64,000 bases of DNA, from the NCBI RefSeq assembly GCF_007655135.1, contig NC_045132.1, positions 13,144,001 through 13,208,000 on the forward strand, given 5' to 3'. Positions within the stretch are counted from its first letter, which is position 1, and every line of letters begins with the position of its first letter. The translations under genes and the position numbers were made by a program. This document shows positions 46,434 through 57,299 of this stretch, in pieces. The stretch is from Punica granatum (Eukaryota; Streptophyta; Magnoliopsida; Myrtales; Lythraceae). Below the pieces are notes generated by a model. The model made no database searches and was not told where the DNA came from. It was given only the letters and a program-made list of their open reading frames with translations.

Positions 46434-47676
46434 TGTCAACACCCTATTTTGGCCCACCGGCTTCCCACACGAGGATTTCCGACCGAGGCCCGGGACACTA
46501 TTCATGACCCAGCAATCAGAGGCAAATAGGCGGGCACGGGGTCATGAGCAATAGGTGAAGAGCACGGTTCACTGAGAAAAGTCGAAGAGAGCAGTCGGAG
46601 GAACTTACAGGCGAAGAATCTCGAAAACAGCGGAGCTGGCACTGTGGCACTATTCACCACCGAGTCACCGAAGCACCGAAAGGTGCCTAATATGGGACTC
46701 CAAAAATCCCTCTCAGTGCCAAAGTGACCAATGACACGTCCGGGCGCATTTCCGGGGCATCCTGCTTAGGCCGGGACACCCCGATCTCTCACGGACTCCT
46801 TTTCTGACAGGGCTCCCGGGGCCCGATCCACTGACAAGTGAACGGCACCCCAAAACGGGCCTACAGGCACCCAGGGACTACCGGGGTCATGGAGCAAGCT
46901 TCATACGACCTTTCGGAAATCTACGGGGTTTCCCGAGGGACGTTTCAATGGGAGCAAATGCCTCCCGGTGAATCTTCGGGGCACATCCATTGAAAACAGA
47001 GATCACAGCGATCCCCGAACGCCTCAAGACATTCGGGGAACACTGAGAAAGCTCTGGTCACAAGTCCCTAGGTCTTCCCGGGGCAACGATCTTCGGTCGG
47101 AGACGACGAGCCAACGATCCCCCACGAGGCAAAAAGGGTCACCGAAACGAACATTAAGGTGCACAAAGAGCAATCGGGGACCGGGGATGCTCAACTCCAC
47201 TCCGAACGTCCGTTCACACGACGTATGGCGATATTGGGCTCATTCAAATCCTCTTCGTTCAAGCATTCCAAATCTATAAATTAATCGGACATCGGAGACC
47301 GGACGCGCGTTCAATCAAGTCTCAAGCTTTTTCCGGCTTTTCTCTTATTCGAATGGGACCCACAGCTCAGCCAAGCCAAGCCACCAAGCCGCGGCTCAAC
47401 CCCAAGCCACGGCTCAATCTCCAAGCCGCGGCTAAAACCCAAAATTCGGTGGCTCCAAGCTTCAAGAAGCTCCCCCCTCCACACATTTCAAATCCTTCTT
47501 ACACCCATCACTTCCTATCACTTCCCCATCACCTCCCATCAACTTTCCCTTCTCTTCCTTTCCCCACACTCAACAAGACAACTTCCCCACCCTAATCTTC
47601 CCTCCAAAATTCGGAACCCCTAAGCTCCCCCCTCTAATTGCACTTAAACTCACTAATTTGGCTCATTAAGGCATCC

Positions 47677-47682
47677 TATAAG
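47677..47682 (+). promoter_or_regulatory. TATA-like box in 5' LTR of B
   Basis: TATAAG in context GCATCCTATAAGTGCC. It is the likely core promoter for element B RNA, conserved with C. Confidence 0.5.
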
Positions 47683-48409
47683 TGCCTAATTGCAAGACAC
47701 TTTAATCACAACTCAACTTCCATCATCTCTCTAGCTTTCTCACTCTAGGAAACCCTCTCCAAGCCCTCTCAACTTCAGAACATTTCAGCAATTCGTCCAG
47801 CCTCCCCTCAACCCGAAACCAAGGCATAATTGCCGGAAAACTCAACCGTTTTCCGTCGACCGCCACCCAACCCGAACCAAACTTCATATCCCATATGTAT
47901 TCGACCTCCCGAGTCCATTTCCGGTGTTAGTTTCAGCATTTGAAGCTCCCAGCATGCAGATCTAGAACATTTTAGAATCGGGCCTCTAGGTACTTTCTCG
48001 GTTCCTAGGCGAGTCCCGCCCCCCAACTTTGCTCGAGCCTTGACCAAACTTCTTACCCCACATGTTTTCGACCTTCTAAATCCATTTCCGAACCTAGTTT
48101 TAGCATTTGAAGCCTCCAACACACCGTTTCAGCAGGTAGCAGAAACAGTGCAGAAACGGGTTTCCATGGCCACCTCGGGATCCTTGGCACGCCATTTCTT
48201 CCCACGACCATGGAGAGTCGTGCCATCACTTCATAGGGGTTCCTCACAACCCTCACTCTTCCTCGTGACAAGGTGGTCACGTGCCGAGAGCCGTTCAACC
48301 GTGCACCACCGCCTTTTCTCTCCTTTCTCCCTTCACAGATTTTTCCAGTTTTTTTTACCGGTTTTCTTTGCATCTTCCAAGAAAATAGACATGTCTAATC
48401 CTCATGAAA

Positions 48410-49015
48410 CCACTGCAGGTATGATCCTCACTCAGTTAGGAGTCCAATGCCACCGATCTCGCACCAAAAGACCACCGGGAGCCTCCCGTAGAGTCGTTTC
48501 TTCATTGGGTGCCAGTCAGGTCTTTTCCTCTGGTCGTCTTTTCTAACCCGAACTTTGCAGGGATACACAGGTCAGCTCGGGTCGAATCTCGCTACGAGCC
48601 ACCCATCACCGTGCTCCTCACTCAGTTAGGAGTCCAATGCCACCGACCTTGCATCAAAAGACCACCGGGAGCCTCATGTGGAGCCGTTTCTTCATCGGGT
48701 GCCAGTCGGGTCTGTTTTGACCCGACTGGGTCTGTCCTTTTTTTACTGACCCGACTTTGTTTTTGATTTCCGGAAAATCTACGGATGCTCTCCTCCCGAA
48801 ACTACCACAGGAGCGATCCTTAGTCTCTTGGGAATCCAACGCAACTGGCCCCGCGCGAAAATTCCATCCCGATCAACTGGTACAGCCCCGACATGCCAGA
48901 CTGCCAGTCGGGTCTGCCAGTCGACCCGACTGCACCGGTTCGGGTCTGTTCGTTCCAACCGAGTCTCCCGACTCCCTTTGCCACTTCTCCGACTCTTTCC
49001 TCGTGTTCCGAGGCT
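48410..49015 (+). repeat. ~190-200-bp tandem repeats in LTR of B
   Basis: Three units begin near 48418, 48611 and 48815 with (C)CTCACTCAGTTAGGAGTCCA or a diverged form. Each carries the AAAAGACCACCGGGAGCC-type motif and GGGTGCCAGTCGGGTCTG. Equivalent copies are in the 3' LTR (60555-61150). Confidence 0.7.
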
Positions 49016-51206
49016 AGGTAACATTCCTCTACGACTTAGAGAAGCTAGGATCCCCGATGTTTGCTTGTTATGAAGTGTTAATGTGATTTATAAACCGGAA
49101 AGCATGAAAGTTGCTATTTTTCTTCTAGATCCGGACTTTCTCATGCCTTTCCATGCACGTACGTCCATCATATTCCATTTATGTGCTCATATCATATCCG
49201 TATGATGCATAAGTTCATGTGCCATGATAGGAAAAGATCCAAATCGGGGCCAAAGAGACCATCCCGACCCGTGTGAGCCACGGAAGCTCCTGGTCATTCT
49301 TGATGGAATACGGCCGAGAGGTTCCTTGGACCACACAAGTCCGGGAGGCCCTCTTTCGCCTCGAGATGGGCCGATTCCCGTGTTTAATCCGTTTTGTTAT
49401 CACTTGAGTCGATGCCGTTTTATTGATTCCGCTTAAATATTTTGTTCGTGCGTGTTTGTATGCTCTTTTGCGTGATTATGACCATGGCGGCATCGATGTG
49501 ATTAAAACGTGTGTTATTATCGTGTTTGATGTATCATGCATGTAAGATACGATCGTCACCGAATAATTTCACGAATGGGAGAAACGGGACGTATCATTCG
49601 GCTAATTAAATCACTTGGACCAAATAATTGGGTTAATCAATCCTTAATTCGTAAACGCATCGATGGTTTACGGAACGGCGAGAATGCCCTTTTTCACTAA
49701 AATTCACAATTTCAAAATACCGAGACGCGTAACACGAATAGAATTGACGTCTAGCGAGTACTCACGTGCCTTGACTCGAGTCCGGGCCCAATTTGAGGCG
49801 GCCCGAGTCGGGGCATGAGAATCCTTCTTAGACTCCTTCATGTGACGCAAATCTCCAATTTATACACGAACATCACAATTTTATCATCCAAGGGCATAAC
49901 CGTCATTCCTTGATTCACCGATACCCTAGGCGCTAGGGAGCCGGAAACGCCTCGATCTATGGACGGAAAAGGGCTACCCGTTCGGGTACGAGTTTCATTC
50001 ACACGGCCTATTCCGTCCACTTTCGGTGTTTCTATCTTCCTATCGTAGATTCGGTGGGGAGCATTTTATTTCAGTTACAAAATACAAAGAACCGGACTAA
50101 TCATACATTCGGCCTAATCAAACACTAGATAATGGATAAGCGGAATGATAGATTCCAATCTAGAGTCAAAACACGAGTTTGGATAATTCGGTGAAACCGT
50201 AGCGACACTTAACTGAATAAGAGTCTTAAAACAAACACACACATGTAATTGGCTTAGAACCCTATTCTAATCCACCATCTATGTTTGCCTAGGTTAGATA
50301 CATTGTTTGCTAATCAACCCTGATTAATAACTGATTAAATCACGTACACTCGACTTAATATACCACTTGTCTGTATTCACTGATAGTTGTCAGTTATTGT
50401 CTGTATCATGTCAGTTTTATCAGTTTTCTTCTGTTTTATCCTTGCCTATGATGATTTATTGCGGTTCGGGCCCGAACCCATAGGTTACGTGTTGCACGGG
50501 GTTCAACGCCCCAAATCACCGAACACGAGGTCCAACGCCTCTTAATTCACCGAGCGCGTGCAACCCGAGTGCGGAATGGGATCTAGCCTCGAGTCACCAT
50601 CACACTCCAAATATGGCCTATATGAAAGGCAATTTTAGATTGGATGTGTCAAACGTGTTTAGATGTCACCCGGGAGCTCAATCGGTCCAACGGTTACAGT
50701 GGGAACTAATCGGTTCTTCTGCAAACCGTCGGTTCGATTGGACCCGACCCCCGGTTCTTTGAGCCCGCGTTGCCTTAATTTATTTATCGGTCATTCAAAA
50801 CACACGGTGAGCCGGAGCGGAATATTGGCCCAATGCAAACCGGTCGGGATCCATTTACTTATTCGGTTACACTTTGTAATTATTCGAGAGAACATTGCGA
50901 GGATTTTATCTGTACACTCACTCATTCATTTGTAAGGATCCCGGATCGGTGAGCGAGAGGTCCGAGTGTCTAACTGGCTAAGTCGGTCTATTGTTACCAA
51001 GAGGTGAGTAAGCTCGAATACTCGCGGTTTCGGTTCGCGCAGGGAATCGACCATCACGGTTCGATGAACTGTAACGCTAAGATAGTGAACCGATTCCTCG
51101 ACGCACAAGCCTACTCATCTTTTGGATTCTTGGCCCAACTTGATCAATTCATCGATTTTACAGTGTCAAAACGGGCGAGTCAAGTGCAACCTTAAATCAC
51201 GCGGTA

Positions 51207-51272
51207 AATAAACTAAACGGCAAGCCTAGCAAACTAGAGTACCGAAAGAGCGTGCGGGATATAGGCCCGCAC
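51207..51272 (+). promoter_or_regulatory. LTR polyadenylation-like signal and hairpin (B)
   Basis: AATAAA at 51207-51212 followed by GTGCGGG / CCCGCAC at 51252-51272. The arrangement is the same in the 3' LTR (63345-63408), where it would act on the element RNA. Confidence 0.45.
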
Positions 51273-51519
51273 GTAATAGAACCCCCGAATTCGGAATTTT
51301 CGGTTCCGCATGACCATTGCCTTAGCATTTAGGTGTACCCCGTACCCCTAGACCCGGGCGACTCAACGGCCCTCGACCTACGGGTCGTAAACAGTAAGTG
51401 GCGACTCCTTCTCACGTGCGTCCGTCGCGCGTCCCCGGGAAGGTGGACACTCCCAAGCCGCGTTTGCTTAGGCGCGCGCATGCGTGCCCCGACGAGATTA
51501 AATTCGGGTGCGCACAGCT

Positions 51520-51537
51520 TGGCGACTCCACTGGGGA
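51520..51537 (+). other. Element B primer binding site (tRNA-Arg)
   Basis: TGGCGACTCCACTGGGGA, 3 nt after the LTR end at 51516. It complements plant tRNA-Arg 3' sequence with one mismatch. Confidence 0.9.
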
Positions 51538-52170
51538 CATCTAGAGGGTTCGGGCTCAATCCCGTTTGCTTGCTTGCTTGTTTATTTACTGCTTTCCGTC
51601 GTTTACGGCTTATCTACTTACGCACATTTATTTCACGCATGCATTGCATATCATGCTAGCTTTAGGTGCCTTGTCCGAAATCCCACGGGCGCCAAAATAG
51701 GAAGCTAGGTTAGTCAGAGGTTCCGAGTAAGGGAACGGATCGAGTCGGCTATGCCACCGAACCGGCCCCCAAAGATCCTCGCTCGATTTCAAGGAATTCA
51801 CACCCTTGAGTCGGGAGCCCCCATCCATAGATAGCACGGTCCTTGTAGCACCGAACCATGCATCGTGCTATGCCTCCATGCAAGCCTTCAACCCGACGCC
51901 GACAACAGTCCATCGAGTCGGCCTGCGTGCCACTTGAGTCTTTTCCATTTCAAAGAGCGATGTACATGTAATTTCTATTAAGCCGTGGGCATTTACTCTC
52001 TTCGCACACATGCATCATGCAATTTTCAAAAAATAGGATGTCATTCATGTTGACGAGTCCTAAGCGGATTTTCCTGTCGTCTTGGTAAGGGACGCCTCGC
52101 TCGGCCTCCTGCCCGCGCCTCGGCAGAGTCTACCAGACACAAGAACCTCACCGACCCGCCACGAAATGCA
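51538..52170 (+). other. Element B 5' leader
   Basis: Non-coding leader, similar to 25959-26577 of C. TTTATTTACTGCTTTCCG near 51584 contains the TTTACTGCTTTC core that recurs in the internal arrays. No gene seen. Confidence 0.6.
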
Positions 52171-52482
52171 GATGGCGTATACTCTGGGACAGCATGATCG
52201 ACCTCATCAACACTAGGTTCGATCACCGAGAGGTCGTTGAGAAACGAAGAACTCGCCGGCCAACCACCTCAGAGGGAGCTCTCCCAAACTCGTGCCAAGA
52301 TGCAAAGATGCGGTCAGGAGCTCGCTTGAGCGAACGCCGCCCTGGAGAGGTCTAGGAAAGGGCCTCATGAAGACCCACACATGCACTCTAGGATAGATAT
52401 CTCCGCAAGGCCCTCGCCTAGACCCGGTGCTTTCCAAGGCGGCGCTCGCTCAAACCCCGAGTGTGGTGGCAAATCAGCTTAA
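52171..52482 (+). pseudogene. Gag-like coiled-coil remnant, element B (broken)
   Basis: 52194 starts MIDLINTRFDHREVVEKRRT in one register. From 52243 another register gives QRELSQTRAKMQRCGQELA, a TGA at 52327-52329, then ANAALERSRKG, ending TAA at 52480. It matches 26578-26841 of C. A shift and a stop make it non-functional. The assignment to gag is inferred from position and helix-forming, charged composition. Confidence 0.4.
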
Positions 52483-53214
52483 GGCTCTATTTTACAAAAT
52501 TTGCATTGTACTTTGAACCTTTCGAGTCAATGTGAACGACAACATTAGCTTTTGAAAACTCACGCATTGCACGCATCCTATTTATTTACTATTTTACACG
52601 AGAATTAACACTACCACACGGTAGACAAAGTTGCGACCGCCTTTGCAGGTGGATCTCTCGTGGTCCTCACCCTTCCTCCACGGCGAGACGATCAGTAGCT
52701 CAATGGCCAACCATCTAAGCAACACTAACTCCCCATTAATCCCGCGCAATCGATTACGTCATTGCATGGTTGAGCACACGTCCCTCGATGCTACAAGTGC
52801 TTCCACCAGCACAACAGTGTGCCCTTTCCGCGTCGTGCGAGCACACCCCTACCTTGCCCATGCACGCATCCTCGACACACCTTGTGCATGTCCCTCAGCG
52901 CGCTCGCACGACGCCTACCAGGCTAGTTCAATCCCCTAAGCCCTTACGCTGAAATCGCGAATATAGTTTGCTCCTTCATTGTTTTCTTTCCCATTGTAGA
53001 AAATTCTACACAAGAAGACAGCATGAATACTGATCGACCACAATTGAGACAACAAACGTCTTACATCCATCCAGCTCCTTGGGATTTCAACACTAAGTCA
53101 TCATCCCTGCTCCACAAAGCAAGACCGCAAGCAAATCAGTGTCACCGCATTGCAGCGCCTCACGCTATTCCTCAGCATTAACCTTTGCTTTCGCATTTCT
53201 TGCACTTTCCTATC
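52483..53214 (+). other. Element B internal region before the middle array
   Basis: Holds about one ~110-bp repeat unit (52625-52720) and the acceptor-like TTTCTTTCCCATTGTAG (to 52999). Conserved with N, X and C. No reading frame recognised. Confidence 0.5.
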
Positions 53215-54165
53215 AACCCCGCATTTACTGCATCGGGCTTCGGCCCCGCATCGGGCTCCGGCCCTGCATCGGGCTCCGGCCCCGCATTTATTGCATCGGG
53301 CTTCGGCCTCGCATCGGGCTCCAGCCCTGCATCGGGCTCCGGCCTCACATTTACTGCATCGGGCTTCAGCCCCGCATCGGGCTCCGGCCCTGCATCGGGC
53401 TCCGGCCCCGCATTTATTGCATCGGGCTTCGGCCCCGCATCGGGCTCCCGCCTTGCATCGGGCTCCCGCCTCGCATTTACTGCATCGGGCCTCGGCCCCG
53501 CATCGGGCTCCGGCCCCGCATTTATTGCATCGGGCCTCGGCCCCGCATCGGGCTCCGGCCCCGCATTTACTGCATCGGGCCTCGGCCCCGCATCGGGCTC
53601 CGGCCCCGCATTTACTGCATCGGGTTTCGGCCCCGCATCGGGCGCCGGCCCCGCATTTACTGCATCGGGCTTCGGCCCCGCATGGGGCTCCGGCCCTGCA
53701 TTTACTTCATTGGGCTTCGGCCCCGCATCGGGCTTCGGCCCCGCAACAGGCTCCGGCCCTGCATTTACTGCATTGGGCTTCAGCCCCGCATCAAGCTCCA
53801 GCCCTACATCGGGCTCCGGCCTCGCATTTATTGCATTGGGCTTCGGCCCCGCATCGGGCTCCGACCCTGCATCGGGCTCCGGCCCTGCATTTACTGCATC
53901 GGGCTCCGACCCTGCATCGGGCTTCGACCCCGCATTTACTGCATTAGGCTTCGACCATACATCGGCCTCCGGCCCTGCATTTACTTTTGGGTTTCGGCCC
54001 TGCAGCGGGCTCCGGCCCCATTTTTGGGCTTCGGCCCCGCATCGGGCCTCGATCTTGCATTTACTGCTTTCGGGCCTTGGTCCTACATTTACTGCTTTCG
54101 GGCCCCGGCCCAGTATTTACTGCTTTCAGGTTTTGACACTTCGCATCTACTGCTTTCAGGCTCAT
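53215..54165 (+). repeat. Element B middle array (18/27-bp units) with three open frames
   Basis: About 950 bp of GCATCGGGCTCCGGCCC-type 18-bp units alternating with 27-bp units that add ATTTACTGC. Many carry GGGC-TTCG-GCCC, a C(UUCG)G tetraloop hairpin as RNA. Unit lengths are multiples of 9, so all three sense frames stay open: 389 codons (53139-54308), 347 (53185-54228) and 265 (53150-53947), coding Gly/Pro/Ser/Ala or Arg/Ile/Tyr repeats. Three overlapping frames point to a repeat effect, not a protein. Short versions are in N and X; C lacks it. Confidence 0.9.
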
Positions 54166-55225
54166 CTAAAGTCAAAAATCGACTTGGATTCAAATTCATC
54201 CAAGCGATACTCCGTGGAGCAAGTCTAATCCTTCAACCGCAAAAGATCACAAGCAACGGCTCTGACGAACAGAGCATGGCCCTGCCCACCCGCCGCGAGA
54301 GTCACTAGCACGGTCACATCTCCGACCGGAGAATGATCCCTGCCCACCCTCCACTGTGGCCATCAACCAGCCACTAGTGCAACATGCACTTTTCCCTAAA
54401 CTCTCTTTTTACATTTATCTTAATACATTCCCAAGCGGACTCCGGACAAGAAAGGGGCATTAGGACAGTTCTCAGGACGCCCTATTGGTTTTGTCGGAAT
54501 TGTTCGATTCGTCTGTCCTCCTGGGATCCGGCTTCTCGAGCCTTCCCTAGGACGGCTGTGCATGCCATCCAGCAATTGGGGAAAGTACGCCTATACGGCT
54601 CACGATCACAGTCTGACCACCCCAGGGTGGTGATGATTAGACTCCCGGAATTGAGTGTCCCCCACGCGCGGCACCCACGAGGCGCGCGCTGGATGAGGGA
54701 ACCTCCCATGGGTCCACCTTACATTTCTTACCACACATTCCACCGCATAATCGCCTAATGCATCATCCTCTTTGTCATCCTTCACAGGGACACGCCAGTC
54801 GCGGGCGAAGAGCGATGCGCGGGTTCACACCTCCCCGAGAACTCCTATTGGGTCTTTCTTCCTATACTTTAGTAGGGAAGGGCCCGACAAGGAGGTACCC
54901 CCTATGAAGCCGACGACGGAAGCATCCGAACGAGCTGCATGCCTTCAGCGCAAGCGTCTCAATCGACAAACAAACATGCCTATCGGCTTCGAGAGCACAC
55001 CTTTCCGGCATACAACTAATGCTGGAACCACAAGCACGATCGGGGACGATGGTTGTACAAGACGCCCGACACAAATCACAAAGACCGGGGCATCCCCGTC
55101 CAACATTCACGCGGAGGCAACCTTGGTCACCCACACTCCTGGGGCAATTTTGTTTTCGTTTTAGACAATAGGGGAAAGGACTTGTAAAGTTTGCAAGGAC
55201 AAAAGACGCGAAGTTCGGCTTTTGA
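54166..55225 (+). other. Element B central conserved block
   Basis: Matches C (27530-28593) and the reverse of N and X blocks. It contains 'gttttgtcggaattgttcgattcg', 'cacagggacacgccagtcgc' and 'gttttcgttttagacaataggg'. Frames of 124-130 codons here are not kept in register in C. No domain recognised. Confidence 0.5.
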
Positions 55226-55471
55226 GTGCACAAGCATCAGACTTCTGAGAAAACAAGCCCTCACAAAATTGGGCTAGGACAACAAAGTACATCAAGTCTC
55301 CATGGGGCAAAGCAAACAAAAGCAGCCTCGATGATGCAAAGTCGAGGAGTTTCAAACAAGTACAAGGGGCACAATACAGACCCCAGCTGCGAGGAAAAAA
55401 ACAGAGCGAAAAGAAGCGGGATAAACCCGCCAATGAAGAGAGAGAGAAAAGAAGCGGGAAAAACCCGCTAA
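55226..55471 (+). pseudogene. Lysine-rich low-complexity reading frame, element B
   Basis: An 81-codon frame covering two ~35-bp units with GCGGGAAAAACCCGC, itself an inverted repeat. The frame is shifted relative to C and N. Coding use is doubtful. Confidence 0.3.
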
Positions 55472-56649
55472 TAAAAAATGGGGCAATGCCGAGGTTCACC
55501 AAAAGCACCGGCACCCCCGATCCAAAAGAAATGAACAAATCCCAACAAAAAGGGAAGCAGCAGTCGCAACTCCTCGACGGAGACAGAGCGTAACGCACTC
55601 GAACGTCGAATCATTCGAGCACTTCGCCCTTGCAAACTCGAGAGATAAAAGAATCGAGCCCGCTAGGTCGAAAACCCCTCGGGGCGACCTAGGCAAAAGC
55701 TAGGGCAAAAGAGAGGCATGACCGAAAATCCCGAGGCGGGCGGTCGTGGCAAAAGGAGAGTTCATCCCCTTTTGGTTGAGAGGTGCGACCCCGAGGTGGG
55801 TGACCGTAGTAAAAGGAGAGCAAAACGAGAGATAAACAAAACAGTCACCCGAGGCTCTCGCACACTGCGCGAGCTTGGGATCCCCAAGGGAAATGGCCAG
55901 GATGTCTACTTCAACGCGATCCCCGATCGGCTCTTCAACATAACTCAACTTTCCAAGGCGGATTCTTCCCCAGGCGTAGTGGACAACCGAGCACGCCATC
56001 CGAGGAGTTTGGCGCAGCCCACACCGCGGAAAGACAAAAAGGGGGTACATTTCGCTGCAGGCGTGAACCCGTGTATCCTTTTAGCTTGGGGCAACGTGCT
56101 CTCTAAGCTTTCTCTTTTCTCCTTGTCATTTACATAACTCCAAAATGGGTCACAGCCACCCTTCAATCGGCTACCACAAAGCCAAAATCCTAGACATTTC
56201 TTTCCAGGAGTCTAGTCATAACACTCTGAAAATGACTAGACCGAGGTCTGACCAAATTTGAACAAAATTCCCCATGCTGGTTACAAATGCAGCCGCCCTA
56301 TGGCACCTTGATGAGAAGGGTCCTAAGCTCACAGGCTCGTCGAACAACCGATAGAGCCACTTGGGCACCTTTAAGAACGTCTCGATATGCCCATGCAAGG
56401 CCAACAGGAGCCCCGGAGGCCTCACATCGGGGCCTCTGAAAGCAGGACCCCCATTCACATCACCAAATCAAAACTCTCCACGGGTCGCCCAGGCGACTCG
56501 AAACGGAAGAGCATGCGTCACAAACACTTCCTTTTACCTGTGCTTACAAATCGCTAGTAATCCCATGACTTGATAATGATGTTAGGATCACAGATGCCGA
56601 GCAGCTAGAACCATGGCAGGCGTTGATTCCCGGTCTCACGGGATACGTA
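55472..56649 (+). other. Element B conserved block before the 3' arrays
   Basis: Counterpart of 28996-30229 in C. It has 'cacgggtcgcccaggcgac' at about 56478 and paired AAAGGAGAG segments near 55752 and 55812. No conserved frame is visible. Confidence 0.55.
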
Positions 56650-57218
56650 GGCGTTCACTTTCATGCAGGGCCAAGTCCCGTCATTCACTTTCCTGCAGGG
56701 TCAAGTCCCGTCTTCGCTTTTACGCAAGGCCAGGTCCCATCATTACTTTTCTGCAGGGCCGAGCCCCATCTTTACTTTTCTGCAGGGCCGAGCCCATCTT
56801 TACTTTTATGCAGGGCCGAGTCCCGTCTTCACTTTCATGCAGGGCCAAGCCCCGTCATCATTTTTCTGCAGGGCCGAGTCCCTTCTTTACTTTTATGCAG
56901 GGCCAAATCCCGTCATTCACTATTCTGCAGGGCCAAGTCCCGTCATCACTTTTCCGCAGGGCCGAGTCCCGTCATCACTTTTCTGCAGGGCCGAGCCCCA
57001 TCTTTACTTTTCTGCAGGGCCGAGCCCCATCTTTACTTTTATGCAGGGCCGAGTCCCGTCTTCTCTTTCATGTAGGGCCAAGTCCCGTCATCACTTTTCT
57101 GCAGGGCCGAGTCCCGTCCTTACTTTTATGCAGGGCCAAGTCCCATCATTACTCTTCTGCAGGGCCGAGTCCAATCTTCACTCTTTGCAGGGCCGAGTCC
57201 CGTCTTTACTTTGCTGCA
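56650..57218 (+). repeat. Element B 3' UTR array, first part (~28-bp unit)
   Basis: About twenty units of TTTACTTTTCTGCAGGGCCG plus AGTCCCGTC. The core AGGGCCGAGTCCC is shared with the array of X. Frames of 247, 188 and 150 codons overlap here in all registers and are repeat artefacts. Confidence 0.9.
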
Positions 57219-57299
57219 CGGGCTCATAAGCTCGTGTTCTTACCTCCCTGCACCACACAAACCCATAAACCCGTGTCTCTACTTTTCGTAAACTTACAA
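57219..57299 (+). repeat. Element B degenerate units of the A-type array
   Basis: Two degenerate units with GCACGGGCTCATAAGCTCGTG and CCCATAAACCCGTGTCT, matching the array of A at 4112-4393. They join the two main arrays of B. Confidence 0.7.

Larger units (their letters stand above)
46434..51516 (+). mobile_element. Element B 5' LTR
   Basis: 5083 bp from TGTCAACACC to GCGCACA. Features: TATAAG at 47677-47682, two ~166-bp repeats (from about 47881), three ~190-200-bp repeats (48418, 48611, 48815), small hairpin repeats at 50493-50545, AATAAA at 51207-51212 and the hairpin at 51252-51272. It is about 99% like the 3' LTR. Frames such as 48040-48546 (168 codons) recur in the 3' LTR only by duplication. 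Confidence 0.93.

Noticed and set aside
48040..48546. 168-codon LTR frame also present at 60178-60684
   Set aside because: The two copies are the LTR pair of one recent insertion, so conservation is trivial; the C LTR does not keep the frame.
53139..54308. 389-codon plus-strand frame and two overlapping long frames
   Set aside because: All three registers are open because unit lengths are multiples of 9 bp; the array is short or missing in related elements.
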